Counted from the first letter of the stretch, positions 1 through 6,456 are shown. The stretch is 6,575 nt of DNA from Rickettsiales bacterium (GCA_031284675.1 JAITXQ010000059.1:1-6575); one strand, 5' to 3'. A program made the numbers and translations. The notes: generated by a model from the letters alone, not told the origin.

Positions 1-103
1 TAGATCTCCTGTTAATTTCTTGGTTCACATCTTTTCTACTCTCATTTCCTATTCCGTGAAATCCAAAAAGCCTTCCATTTCCTATACTTTCTTCCTTCCT
101 TAA
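1..103. other. Unassigned left-edge sequence, possible gene tail on minus strand
   Basis: No start codon or recognisable gene is visible on the plus strand. The plus strand is very pyrimidine-rich between about 65 and 100. On the minus strand one frame is open from about 129 to the window edge (about 42 codons) without an ATG. Its translation includes GNGRLFGFHGIGNES, which has a protein-like look but matches no family I recognise. It may be part of a gene continuing to the left, or a chance opening in purine-rich sequence. The plus-strand frame of the next gene has a TAA stop at 101-103, so this stretch marks a junction where that gene lost its 5' end. Confidence 0.25.
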
Positions 104-520
104 TCCAGAATTAGCGTTATAGGGGCGCTAAATACTCAACTTACAGAGCAGAAGGAAGCGCTAGATAGTGCAAATCAAGAAGTGACTCAACTCAAAGGCA
201 TAGAAGATCAACTTAAAGGTGATATAGAAAAACTTGAAAACAAAAATAAAGAGCTAAATGGTAAAAACGAAAAATTCTTGAGAGCAAGCACTCATAGCAA
301 AAGGCAGGATTATTATGCCTCTGTTTTTTTTGTATTATCTGGAGCATCTGCTGTTGGTGCAAGGTTAACAATGTTTCATTTAGCAACGTGTATTTCACTT
401 ACTGTAGCTACGTTAACTTTTCTTGCAGTAGGGTGTTGCTGTTTATATAAAGCAAATACAGCACTGAGTAATGTTGAAATTAATCAAATCAAAAATGGTC
501 TTGATCTTGTGATTGTTTAG
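104..520 (+). pseudogene. 5'-truncated coiled-coil protein with two C-terminal membrane segments
   Basis: Function unknown. A GTG at 182 gives a 112-residue protein, but coding character clearly continues upstream in the same frame to a TAA stop at 101-103 with no ATG. From about 128 to 280 the translation is a regular heptad coiled coil: hydrophobic residues (L, L, V, L, L, I, L, L, F) recur at a/d spacing straight through codon 182. So 182 is unlikely to be the native start and the gene has probably lost its 5' end. Counting from 182, residues 44-62 and 65-89 form two hydrophobic, probably membrane-spanning segments, the second with a CCC cluster. A short hydrophilic tail follows. The layout (cytoplasmic coiled coil, then a membrane hairpin) is common among uncharacterised Wolbachia proteins. 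It converges with the next gene with a 9-bp gap. A real short gene starting at 182 is the alternative. Confidence 0.6.
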
Positions 521-529
521 GTATTATAG

Positions 530-984
530 CTAAATACACAAAGATAGAGACATGGGAGGATGAGCAGATTGTTCTACATTCTCTACTTTCTTGAGCTTGG
601 TGTTTGGTTTCAAGGTATTGTACAGCGTAAACCCTACACACGCTAATCCAGCTATTCCCACAACTGCTGCTACAGGCATTTTTATGATATACAATTCAAT
701 GCTGCTTACCAGTAACACTGCACCAACAACACCAGCCAGAATTACTTGCCTTTGTTGCGTTAATTGTTTATTTTTTTCGTCTGTAGCATCAAAACATGGT
801 TCAATGGAAGATAGGCTGTCAGAAGCATTTAGCTCTTGCTCATCTAAAGAGTTCTTAGCTTCTTTGTTGCTTTCACATATGAGTTTAGGATTTTCACTTT
901 CTATTAAAATATTTTGAGCTTCTTCACTGCTTACAATCCTAGATTCATGTCTTTCATAGTCTTTATTGACATCTTTATATCTAT
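530..984 (-). pseudogene. Hypothetical two-membrane-segment protein, 5' end removed by the IS element
   Basis: Function unknown. The open frame extends to an ATG at 1051 (173 residues), but about the first 22 residues are encoded inside the IS630 end, so they are not native. The native part is an acidic, serine-rich hydrophilic region followed by two hydrophobic segments (about residues 103-122 and 127-148 of the 173-residue reading), separated by a short turn with a lysine and a proline. A basic, then polar, tail ends the protein. No in-frame ATG occurs between the IS boundary and the second membrane segment, which supports 5' truncation. The architecture resembles the convergent gene at 104-520, but no clear sequence identity is visible. 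The IS-supplied ATG at 1051 has no evident ribosome binding site, so expression as a chimera is uncertain. Confidence 0.55.
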
Positions 985-1016
985 AGCTATAGCTAACACA
1001 GATAAGCTTTCCCCTG
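985..1016 (+). repeat. Left terminal inverted repeat of the IS630 element
   Basis: The first 13 bases (AGCTATAGCTAAC) are the exact reverse complement of 1948-1960. The similarity continues imperfectly inward, including AAGCTTTCCCCTG here against AAAGTTTACCTG at the other end. The transposase stop codon (993-995, minus strand) lies within it. Confidence 0.7.
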
Positions 1017-1883
1017 TTTTTGAAAAATAAAATCAATAGCAGAATTAACATCTGGCCAGAAAATTGGCAGTATTTTTCTCACAGCATGTTTAATTGCAAA
1101 CCAAAAATGCTCAATTGGATTCAAATCTGGTGAATATGGCGGTAAAAACAATACGTTACACCCTGCATTCTCAATCAATTTTCTAATTTTTACGGGCTTA
1201 TGAAAGCTTGCATTATCAAGGATGACTGTCTGTCCAATTTTCAATTCAGGAATTAGTATATTTTTAACATAAGCCTCAAAAAGTTCACTATTGCAATATC
1301 CCTGAAATGCACATGGTGCACCAACTTTTCCCTGATTTAAAGCTCCAATAATACTGATCCTTTTCTTCTTAAATGCAGGTTTTTCACCAAACAATCTGTT
1401 CCCTTTTGGAGCCCATCCATATGCGTAAAATTCGTTGTCATCAATTCCAGATTCATCTATAAATACCAGGTCTTCTTCGTTTATTTCTGCTACTTTTTTT
1501 ATGAATTCTCCTCTTTTTTCTTCATCCCTTTCCTGATAGAGAAAAGTTTTTTTTATATGTATAGTTTACTTTGTTAAGGTAATTGTATACTGTGTTTTTG
1601 CACATATTACCAAATGCTTCTATTATCTTTTCAATTGTAATATCCAGACTCTCATTTAGAAATTTGGTAAATCTATCTATGTCTTTAATCTTATGACCAT
1701 ATCCTTTTTGATAACCTGAATATGGTTTTATGCTTCCTGTTTCTTCTTTCCTTTTCCTCCACAAATATATCGTTTTTATGCTTACTTTAAATACTTGACT
1801 AATTTTTTTTATTGTCATTGTTTTTCACTGACTGCTTTGAGAACACGGTCTCTCAGATCCTCACTATATGGGCTTGGCATCAT
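993..1883 (-). pseudogene. IS630-family DDE transposase, broken by two frameshifts
   Basis: Read leftwards, the protein is in three pieces. The N-terminal piece starts at the ATG pair 1878-1883 behind an AGAAGGAAA ribosome binding site, reads MMPSPYSEDLRDRVLKAVSE, and meets TGA at 1815-1817. The middle piece (1522-1818) holds the helix-turn-helix region (KISQVFKVSIKTIYLWRKR). The C-terminal piece (993-1554) holds the DDE catalytic core. Its acidic residues are all present: D in LVFIDESG, D in VILDNASFHK and E in LNPIEHFW. Middle and C-terminal pieces join in an 8-A run (minus strand) at 1547-1554, where seven A would restore YKKTFLYQERDEEK. N-terminal and C-terminal pieces share one frame and only the middle is shifted, so two compensating 1-nt changes explain the damage. 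Programmed frameshifting is less likely because two opposite shifts would be needed. Confidence 0.85.
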
Positions 1884-1929
1884 TTTCCTTCTAATTACTT
1901 ATTATGCCATTCTAACCCATTTCGCAATG

Positions 1930-1960
1930 CAGGTAAACTTTTCTTGGGTTAGCTATAGCT
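1930..1960 (-). repeat. Right terminal inverted repeat of the IS630 element
   Basis: This is the partner of the repeat at 985-1016. Bases 1948-1960 (GTTAGCTATAGCT) match exactly in inverted orientation. Beyond 1960 the resemblance to the other end stops and recombinase-like coding sequence begins, which fixes the outer boundary near here. Confidence 0.7.
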
Positions 1961-2134
1961 TTAAACTTCTTGGCTGTCTCCCTTTTACTATGTCTTCTTT
2001 AATTTTTGGCGCTAAATAATTCAGCCTTAAAATTTGCTATATTCTTCTCATGCTTATCTTAATTTTAGTGCTCATCTCTTTCACACTTGCGTATTTTTTA
2101 GCTTACGAGTTTCTATTGCCCATATGAAGACTAC
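1961..2134 (-). pseudogene. C-terminal remnant of a large serine recombinase (phage-type)
   Basis: On the minus strand from about 2099 the translation reads KKYASVKEMSTKIKIS, then, after a TAG stop at 2037-2039, QILRLNYLAPKIKEDIVKG followed by RQPRSLKL up to the IS end. The pattern (helix-turn-helix-like segment, then LAP-x-I-x-x-x-I-x-x-G-(R/K)-QP-R-x-L) is the conserved C-terminal tail of the large serine recombinase family in Alphaproteobacteria and their phages, including Wolbachia prophage WO recombinases. Another frame just upstream (2134-2098) reads AIETRKLK, resembling the segment that normally precedes it, so a frameshift is likely as well. The catalytic N-terminal domain is absent and the extreme C-terminus is replaced by the IS. 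It is non-functional. Family assignment is from motif memory, not a search. Confidence 0.65.
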
Positions 2135-2484
2135 AAATTAAACGTTTTTTTAAACATAGTTAATATTTCCTATTTTCAGTAGTAGTTGTGTTCCTAGTTA
2201 TTAAGTGCTGTAAACAATAAGCTCAAGAAACAACAAAAGTTAACTTCTACTATATCTGGTTACTCAAGCTTTCTCTTTTTATGTATAGTAATCTTCTAGG
2301 AATTGTCTTCTTGAATTCTATGGTATTTTGTTTAACATTGACGCATGAGTCTGGAATCTAGTTCTTGTTAGAGATTTACCACATTAGTAATATCAAACTA
2401 GATCTGCTACTTCAATTTTTCTGTCAATTAATTCTTGCCTGTCACATCAAGTTTTGCCTTTTATAAATAAGCCAAAACTGTAAC
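2135..2484. other. Degenerate AT-rich region without an intact gene
   Basis: No open frame of useful length is present on either strand. On the minus strand short protein-like stretches appear between stops, for example ELIDRKIEVADLV near 2390-2430 and RRQFLEDYYT near 2285-2320, separated by in-frame stops. This looks like decayed coding DNA, perhaps from the same prophage-derived segment as the recombinase remnant, but I cannot assign a family. No hairpin-plus-T-run terminator, tRNA or direct-repeat array was seen. Confidence 0.4.
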
Positions 2485-2841
2485 TTATCTTTTAAAAATT
2501 TCAAATGTAATAAATTTATGTTTTAAAGGACTTGATATATCAAACTTTATTGTATTTTCTTTCTCATCAAAAACTATAGTATCCTCATCTATGTGATATC
2601 TGTCTATTTGATATGCTAGTGAAAACGCTTCAAGCTCATCAGAAGTTGGAGGAGATTTATATACCACTACGTTTAAAGTTTCTAAGTCCAAGTTCACTCT
2701 AACAATCATAACACCTTGTTCAAACGAACTTTCAAACAAACCCTGAATAAACTCTCCATACATACATGGCGGGTCCATCTTTACAGCAGGTATACATCGA
2801 TTATAAATTGCATTCCCTGAGCCGTTGTGCATGCACATCAT
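2485..2841 (-). CDS. Conserved-looking hypothetical protein, 118 residues
   Basis: Function unknown. The protein is soluble, slightly acidic, and has no signal peptide or membrane segment. Its second half is rich in alternating hydrophobic/charged residues (VMIVRVNLDLETLNVVVY, then DEDTIVFDEKENTIKFDIS), suggesting a compact beta-rich domain. The start is unclear. ATGs occur at codons 1, 2 and 4, with an AAGGA ribosome binding site immediately before the first, so codon 2 or 4 is better spaced. Another ATG at 2870-2872, in a different frame, opens MVDFIDLFQGNDVHAQ and runs across the annotated start before stopping. The native N-terminus may therefore be in that frame, with a 1-nt shift near 2822-2827. 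It is divergent from rnd. Confidence 0.6.
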   Translation of the reverse strand: MMCMHNGSGNAIYNRCIPAVKMDPPCMYGEFIQGLFESSFEQGVMIVRVNLDLETLNVVVYKSPPTSDELEAFSLAYQIDRYHIDEDTIVFDEKENTIKFDISSPLKHKFITFEIFKR

Positions 2842-2877
2842 TTCCTTGAAAAAGGTCTATAAAATCTACCATAACAC

Positions 2878-2907
2878 TTCACCACTACATAACAAACACT
2901 TTATAAT
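2878..2907 (+). promoter_or_regulatory. Probable sigma70-type promoter for rnd
   Basis: TTCACC at 2878-2883 (four of six consensus bases) and a perfect TATAAT at 2902-2907 are separated by 18 bp, about 100 bp before the rnd ATG. The AT-rich context makes chance -10 matches common, so this is supported mainly by position in a divergent intergenic region. The same TATAAT block is partly palindromic and could also serve the minus-strand gene. Confidence 0.4.
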
Positions 2908-3007
2908 ATTAAGAAATGATTAGCAAGCTCCATTACTAATCTCGTAATAACTCTAATTGCAAAAATTTAATATAAGTGGTAAAATAGAACTACCAAGTGA
3001 AAAATAT

Positions 3008-4183
3008 ATGCTAATTAGTACAACATCAGAGCTGGAAGATACGTGTGAAGAATTAATAGCAAAAAAAACCAAATTTATAGCAGTTGACACAGAATTTGTT
3101 AGAAACAATATAACTTACTATCCAAAATTATCGTTAATTCAAATTTCTTACGGAGAGAAGAGTTTTATTGTAGACGCATTAGTACCAGAAATTGATTTGT
3201 CATTCATTAAGAAAATAATGCTGAATCAAGAAATAACTAAAGTGTTTCATAGCTGCCGGCAGGACATAGAATCCTTATTCACTGTGTTTAAATGTATTCC
3301 CACTCCCATTTTTGATACCCAAGTTGCCGCTATGTTTTGTCACTATTATCACGACTTTATTGGTTACTCAAAAGTAGTAGAGCAATATCAAGGGATAGCG
3401 TTAGATAAAATTAAAGCTAAAAATTCAGACTGGTTAAAACGGCCATTATCTGAGGATCAATTAGACTATGCAATAAATGACGTGATACACCTATATGACC
3501 TACACCAAATATTGTGCAATAAACTTGAAGAAAATAATAGGATGAGTTGGTTTCAAGAAGAGATGGAATCAATAGTTGATATAAATAAGTATTTACATAG
3601 TCCAAAAAATGCATGGAAGAGGATTAAATTTAATTATGAAGCAAATTCAAGGTTGATATTAACTGTGAAAGCAGTTAGTGAGTGGCAAGAAACCTTAGCA
3701 CAGCGTTATAATATAAATCGTAATAAGATAATCAATAATGCTGCGATAATTGGTTTAATTGAAAAAAACGTAGAACATATTGATGAAATTTTAGATGATC
3801 TAAAAGAAAACGCAAAAAATATAAAAGATGAAGATTTACTAGAGTTTATAAATATTTTTAATGAAAATGAAAAAAATTGGATACAGCAAAGCAACACCTT
3901 AGCGAATAACTATGATAAATCTGTATTTGATATGCTCTCAATTATTTTAGAGAGTAAATGTAAAGAAAGTAAAATATCAAGGAAATTAGTTTCTTCGAAA
4001 GGTGAGTTAACTGGATCAATATCTGGACAGACAGATAAACTATTCAAGGGTTGGAAATATGATTTTTTTGGCAGGTCAGTCGAATCATTTTTGAGTGCAA
4101 ACTCAAAGTTTGAGATTTCAGCAGTAAAATCCACAAATAACACAACCAAAATTCAGAGTAATTTGGTAGAGAGCAAACTGTGA
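3008..4183 (+). CDS. rnd: Ribonuclease D (3'-5' exoribonuclease)
   Basis: A DEDDy-family 3'-5' exoribonuclease that trims the 3' ends of tRNA precursors and other small RNAs in the cytoplasm, using two metal ions. Numbered from the ATG at 3008 (391 residues, close to the usual 370-400), the catalytic residues are all present: D27 and E29 in VDTEF (Exo I), D86 in HSCRQDIESL (Exo II), and Y154 and D158 in YAINDVIHLY (Exo III). An HRDC domain follows at about residues 190-280, around NAWKRIKF and WQETLAQRYNINRNKII. A second HRDC-like domain ends the protein (RKLVSSKGELTGSI, then LFKGWKYDFFG), the two-HRDC layout of E. coli RNase D. A TTG at 2957 would add 17 residues but has no ribosome binding site, and the family begins near the MLISTT at 3008. 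It converges on coaE with a 16-bp gap. Confidence 0.93.
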   Translation: MLISTTSELEDTCEELIAKKTKFIAVDTEFVRNNITYYPKLSLIQISYGEKSFIVDALVPEIDLSFIKKIMLNQEITKVFHSCRQDIESLFTVFKCIPTPIFDTQVAAMFCHYYHDFIGYSKVVEQYQGIALDKIKAKNSDWLKRPLSEDQLDYAINDVIHLYDLHQILCNKLEENNRMSWFQEEMESIVDINKYLHSPKNAWKRIKFNYEANSRLILTVKAVSEWQETLAQRYNINRNKIINNAAIIGLIEKNVEHIDEILDDLKENAKNIKDEDLLEFINIFNENEKNWIQQSNTLANNYDKSVFDMLSIILESKCKESKISRKLVSSKGELTGSISGQTDKLFKGWKYDFFGRSVESFLSANSKFEISAVKSTNNTTKIQSNLVESKL

Positions 4184-4199
4184 ATTGAAGTTAATTATA

Positions 4200-4787
4200 T
4201 CACGTGTTGAGATTTAATGAATCCACTATTTTTTTTACTTGAGAAAAAACATGCTCTTTACTTACACTGGCATCTATTGTAAAATTACTCATCTTTCTTT
4301 TTTCTTCAATAGGTAGCTGAACATTGAAGACTAGATTAAGCTTTTCTTTATCTATATTACGTTCATTGAGTCTTTGATCTTGCACAGCACTATCTGCGTG
4401 GATAAAAACAATAAGATTACAGTATAAATGAAATTTTGTTTCCAGCAGAAGTGGAACATCTAAAACTAAAAGTTTTTTATTACTATTTTTTTCCTCATCA
4501 ATAAAAAGTTTTAATTTATTCAGTACAACGGCATGAACCAAAGATTGAAATTGTTTCCAATTTTCATCATAGGCTAAGAAATGTTTGGACAATACCGTCC
4601 TATCTATTTCACCATTTACTACCACTCTAGGAAAATTTTCTTTCGCGTAATTTATTATGCTTTTGTCCATTTTATAAAGCTGATGTACAACAGAATCAGC
4701 ATCAAACACAGCGGCACCAAGCTTTCTAAAACAGCAGGCTACAAAGCTCTTTCCTACTCCAATTCCACCTGTTAGACCTATAATCAT
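4200..4787 (-). CDS. coaE: Dephospho-CoA kinase
   Basis: Catalyses the last step of coenzyme A synthesis, ATP-dependent phosphorylation of the 3'-hydroxyl of dephospho-CoA. It is a cytoplasmic P-loop kinase. Its 195 residues match the usual length of about 200. The N-terminus gives the Walker A loop GGIGVGKS (residues 7-14), followed by FDADSVVHQLY (D29, D31), the conserved acidic motif that helps bind substrate. DVPLLLE (residues 110-116) is the family's other hallmark. A basic region with R/N-rich spacing (QDQRLNERN) follows, fitting the lid and adenine-binding part. The ATG at 4785-4787 is placed exactly as in other CoaE proteins, though no clear Shine-Dalgarno precedes it. It is divergent from the oxidoreductase gene at 4975. 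Confidence 0.95.
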   Translation of the reverse strand: MIIGLTGGIGVGKSFVACCFRKLGAAVFDADSVVHQLYKMDKSIINYAKENFPRVVVNGEIDRTVLSKHFLAYDENWKQFQSLVHAVVLNKLKLFIDEEKNSNKKLLVLDVPLLLETKFHLYCNLIVFIHADSAVQDQRLNERNIDKEKLNLVFNVQLPIEEKRKMSNFTIDASVSKEHVFSQVKKIVDSLNLNT

Positions 4788-4820
4788 ATAGCAAAAGATT
4801 GCAGTAATACATTAGACTTC

Positions 4821-4924
4821 TTTCGAAACTATATTTACAGTAGCTGCTTTTTCTTGTGTGTCTACTGAAAACCCAAATTTGGCTATGCAGAGGCTCTGAT
4901 GATACAAGAAAAAATAAACAGCTA
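4821..4924. repeat. Intergenic cluster of inverted repeats between coaE and the oxidoreductase
   Basis: An outer imperfect inverted repeat pairs TAGCTGCTTTTTCTTGT (4841-4857) with 4904-4924 (ACAAGAAAAAAT then AAACAGCTA). The two matching blocks are 6 and 10 bp, with a few unpaired bases between them. Inside the loop lie two perfect short palindromes, CCAAATTTGG (4873-4882) and CAGAGGCTCTG (4888-4898, one-base centre). TTTCGAAA (4821-4828) lies just outside. The right arm is followed by a T-rich run (4925-4935). It could be a structured 5' leader, a small RNA, or operator sites for the divergent genes. No known RNA family was recognised. Confidence 0.45.
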
Positions 4925-4965
4925 TTATTTTTTTAGTAATTAAGTAAAATAGAGTAAAAGATTAC

Positions 4966-4969
4966 GAGG
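4966..4969 (+). promoter_or_regulatory. Ribosome binding site deciding a TTG start
   Basis: GAGG lies 5 bases before the TTG at 4975 but 17 bases before the next in-frame ATG at 4987. The spacing favours TTG initiation for the oxidoreductase gene. If the ATG were used the protein would lose only four residues. Confidence 0.5.
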
Positions 4970-4974
4970 AAATT

Positions 4975-6378
4975 TTGAAAAATAAGATGAAAAAAATAGT
5001 GATTTCGGGAAAGGAAGTGTGGCCGATCATCGAGGGTGGTAAAGGGATTGCAATTAGTGATGGAAGATCAAGCGGAGCATTTGCTGCAGCAGATGCTGTG
5101 GGTACATTTTCTGGTGCAAACGCTAAGTTTATTGATGATAACGGTGAGTTAGTGCCATTAATTTACAAAGGCAAAACAAGAAATGAAAAACATAATGAAT
5201 TGATTGAGTATAGTATTGAAGCTGGGATTAGTCAGGCAAGAATAGCAAATGAAATATCAAAAGGTCATGGAAGAATACACATGAATGTACTTTGGGAGAT
5301 GGGAGCAGCAGAACGCGTGCTTCATGGCATATTAGAAAGGGCAAAAGGTTTAGTTCATGGTATTACCTGCGGTGCTGGTATGCCTTATAGGCTTGGAGAA
5401 ATTGCAGCTAAATATCAGGTTTATTATTACCCTATTATTTCATCGGCACGCGCTTTTAAAGCGTTATGGAAGCGTGCTTACCAAAAAATATCTTCTTATT
5501 GGCTAGGTGGAGTGGTTTATGAGGATCCATGGCTTGCTGGTGGTCACAATGGACTGAGTAACAGTGAAGATCCGGAGTTGCCACAGGCTCCTTTTGAAAG
5601 AATTGTTGAACTCAGATCTTTTATGAACGAGATCGGTCTTTCAGAAACACCAATTGTTATGGCGGGAGGAGCATGGCATTTGAAGGATTGGGAGCATTGG
5701 TTTGATAATTTGCAAATTGGACCAATAGCTTTTCAGTTTGGCACCCGTCCACTTTTGACGAAAGAAAGCCCAATTTCTACGGAATGGAAAAAGAAGCTAT
5801 TAACTTTAGAAGAAGGTAATGTGTTTTTAAATAAATTTAGTCCAACTGGATTTTACTCATCTGCGGTGAGGAATAATTTTATACGTGAGTTACAGGAACG
5901 AAAATTACATCAAGTAAATTTTTCAGAAAATGCCGGCGAAGAATTTAATAGTGAATTTGCAATTGGTGCACGAGGTAGAAAGATTTATCTTACTTCAAAA
6001 GATAAAGAGCTGGCAAACACATGGACTAAAGCAGGGTACACAGAAGCGATGAAAACCCCAGATTCAACTGTTATTTTTGTGACGCCAGACAAATTTGCAG
6101 AGATAAGACAAGATCAAATCAATTGTATGGGATGTTTAAGTCATTGTTTGTTTAGCAATTGGAAGGATCATGATGATTATTCAACAGGGCGAAAGCCGGA
6201 TCCACGTAGTTTCTGTATACAAAAGACACTGCAAAACATTATACATGACGGCAATATTGAAAATGAACTCATGTTTTCCGGACATAATGTATATAAATTC
6301 AAGCAAGATCCATTTTATAAAAATGGCTACATACCGACAGTAAAAGAGTTGGTAGAAAGGATATTGACTGGGTATTAA
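4975..6378 (+). CDS. Nitronate monooxygenase / NAD(P)H-dependent flavin oxidoreductase family protein
   Basis: Probably an FMN-binding TIM-barrel oxidoreductase of the 2-nitropropane dioxygenase (nitronate monooxygenase) superfamily. The physiological substrate is unknown. Supporting segments are a Gly-rich N-terminal region (IIEGGKGIAISDGRSSGAFA), HGITCGAGMPYR (about residues 128-139), MAGGAWHLKDW (from 229), and QFGTRPLL (254-261). The last two match the phosphate-binding GG and FGTR elements of the family. At 467 residues it is longer than the usual 320-360. The extra C-terminal part carries a cysteine cluster C384-x2-C387-x3-C391 plus C414 in a basic, aromatic context, which could hold a metal or a redox disulphide. 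No signal peptide or membrane segment is seen. It is a single gene with its own 5' spacer, and no clear terminator follows. General family is fairly sure, specific activity is not. Confidence 0.8.
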   Translation: MKNKMKKIVISGKEVWPIIEGGKGIAISDGRSSGAFAAADAVGTFSGANAKFIDDNGELVPLIYKGKTRNEKHNELIEYSIEAGISQARIANEISKGHGRIHMNVLWEMGAAERVLHGILERAKGLVHGITCGAGMPYRLGEIAAKYQVYYYPIISSARAFKALWKRAYQKISSYWLGGVVYEDPWLAGGHNGLSNSEDPELPQAPFERIVELRSFMNEIGLSETPIVMAGGAWHLKDWEHWFDNLQIGPIAFQFGTRPLLTKESPISTEWKKKLLTLEEGNVFLNKFSPTGFYSSAVRNNFIRELQERKLHQVNFSENAGEEFNSEFAIGARGRKIYLTSKDKELANTWTKAGYTEAMKTPDSTVIFVTPDKFAEIRQDQINCMGCLSHCLFSNWKDHDDYSTGRKPDPRSFCIQKTLQNIIHDGNIENELMFSGHNVYKFKQDPFYKNGYIPTVKELVERILTGY

Positions 6379-6390
6379 GTTGGGATTGAG

Positions 6391-6419
6391 TTGACAAGAG
6401 GGTATTGTTTTTTTAGAAT
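6391..6419 (+). promoter_or_regulatory. Near-consensus sigma70 promoter pointing out of the window
   Basis: TTGACA (6391-6396, perfect) and TAGAAT (6414-6419, five of six) are separated by exactly 17 bp, beginning 12 bp after the oxidoreductase stop codon. This is the best promoter match in the window. The expected transcript starts near 6426 and runs beyond the right edge. The remaining 150 bp on this strand hold no start codon with a useful frame, so it may serve a gene or RNA beginning further right. Confidence 0.5.
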
Positions 6420-6456
6420 AAATGTTTATTAATTTAATCTTAGTCTAGGGAGATAT

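Larger units (their letters stand above)
985..1960 (-). mobile_element. IS630-family insertion sequence (degenerate copy)
   Basis: The element is about 975 bp, a usual size for IS630 elements. It is bounded by inverted repeats that are identical over 13 bp (985-997 and 1948-1960) and extend imperfectly to about 1016 and 1930. It holds one transposase read on the minus strand, whose stop codon lies inside the left repeat, as is common for compact IS elements. IS630 elements duplicate a TA dinucleotide on insertion. The repeat ends contain TA steps, so the exact boundary is uncertain by about 5 bp. The transposase has two frameshifts, so this copy probably cannot move on its own. The two flanks carry different gene remnants. 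Confidence 0.8.

Noticed and set aside
124..134. An 11-bp sequence GGCGCTAAATA shared with 2008-2018, as if marking a common repeat or element end.
   Set aside because: The match does not extend beyond 11 bp, the second copy lies inside the recombinase remnant (encoding YLAP on the minus strand), and the first lies in coiled-coil coding sequence. Chance is the simplest explanation.
591..917. A 108-codon open frame on the plus strand.
   Set aside because: It is antisense to the truncated membrane protein, whose minus-strand reading has clear hydrophobic segments and a coherent composition.
1801..1830. A canonical programmed -1 frameshift site in the transposase.
   Set aside because: The A-runs do not form a slippery heptamer in the correct phase before the TGA, and a second shift of opposite sense would also be needed.
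1795..2019. A 74-codon open frame on the plus strand.
   Set aside because: It lies antisense across the IS end and the recombinase remnant, has no ribosome binding site, and both minus-strand readings make better sense.
2957..3007. A TTG start adding 17 residues to RNase D.
   Set aside because: No ribosome binding site precedes it and the family normally begins close to the ATG at 3008. It cannot be wholly excluded.
4184..4199. A shared terminator between the convergent rnd and coaE genes.
   Set aside because: The 16-bp gap has no hairpin followed by a T-run on either strand.
4899..4943. A 14-codon plus-strand ORF (MIQEKINSYYFFSN) with GAGG a few bases upstream.
   Set aside because: It is very short, overlaps the inverted-repeat arm, and its composition is what AT-rich DNA gives by chance.
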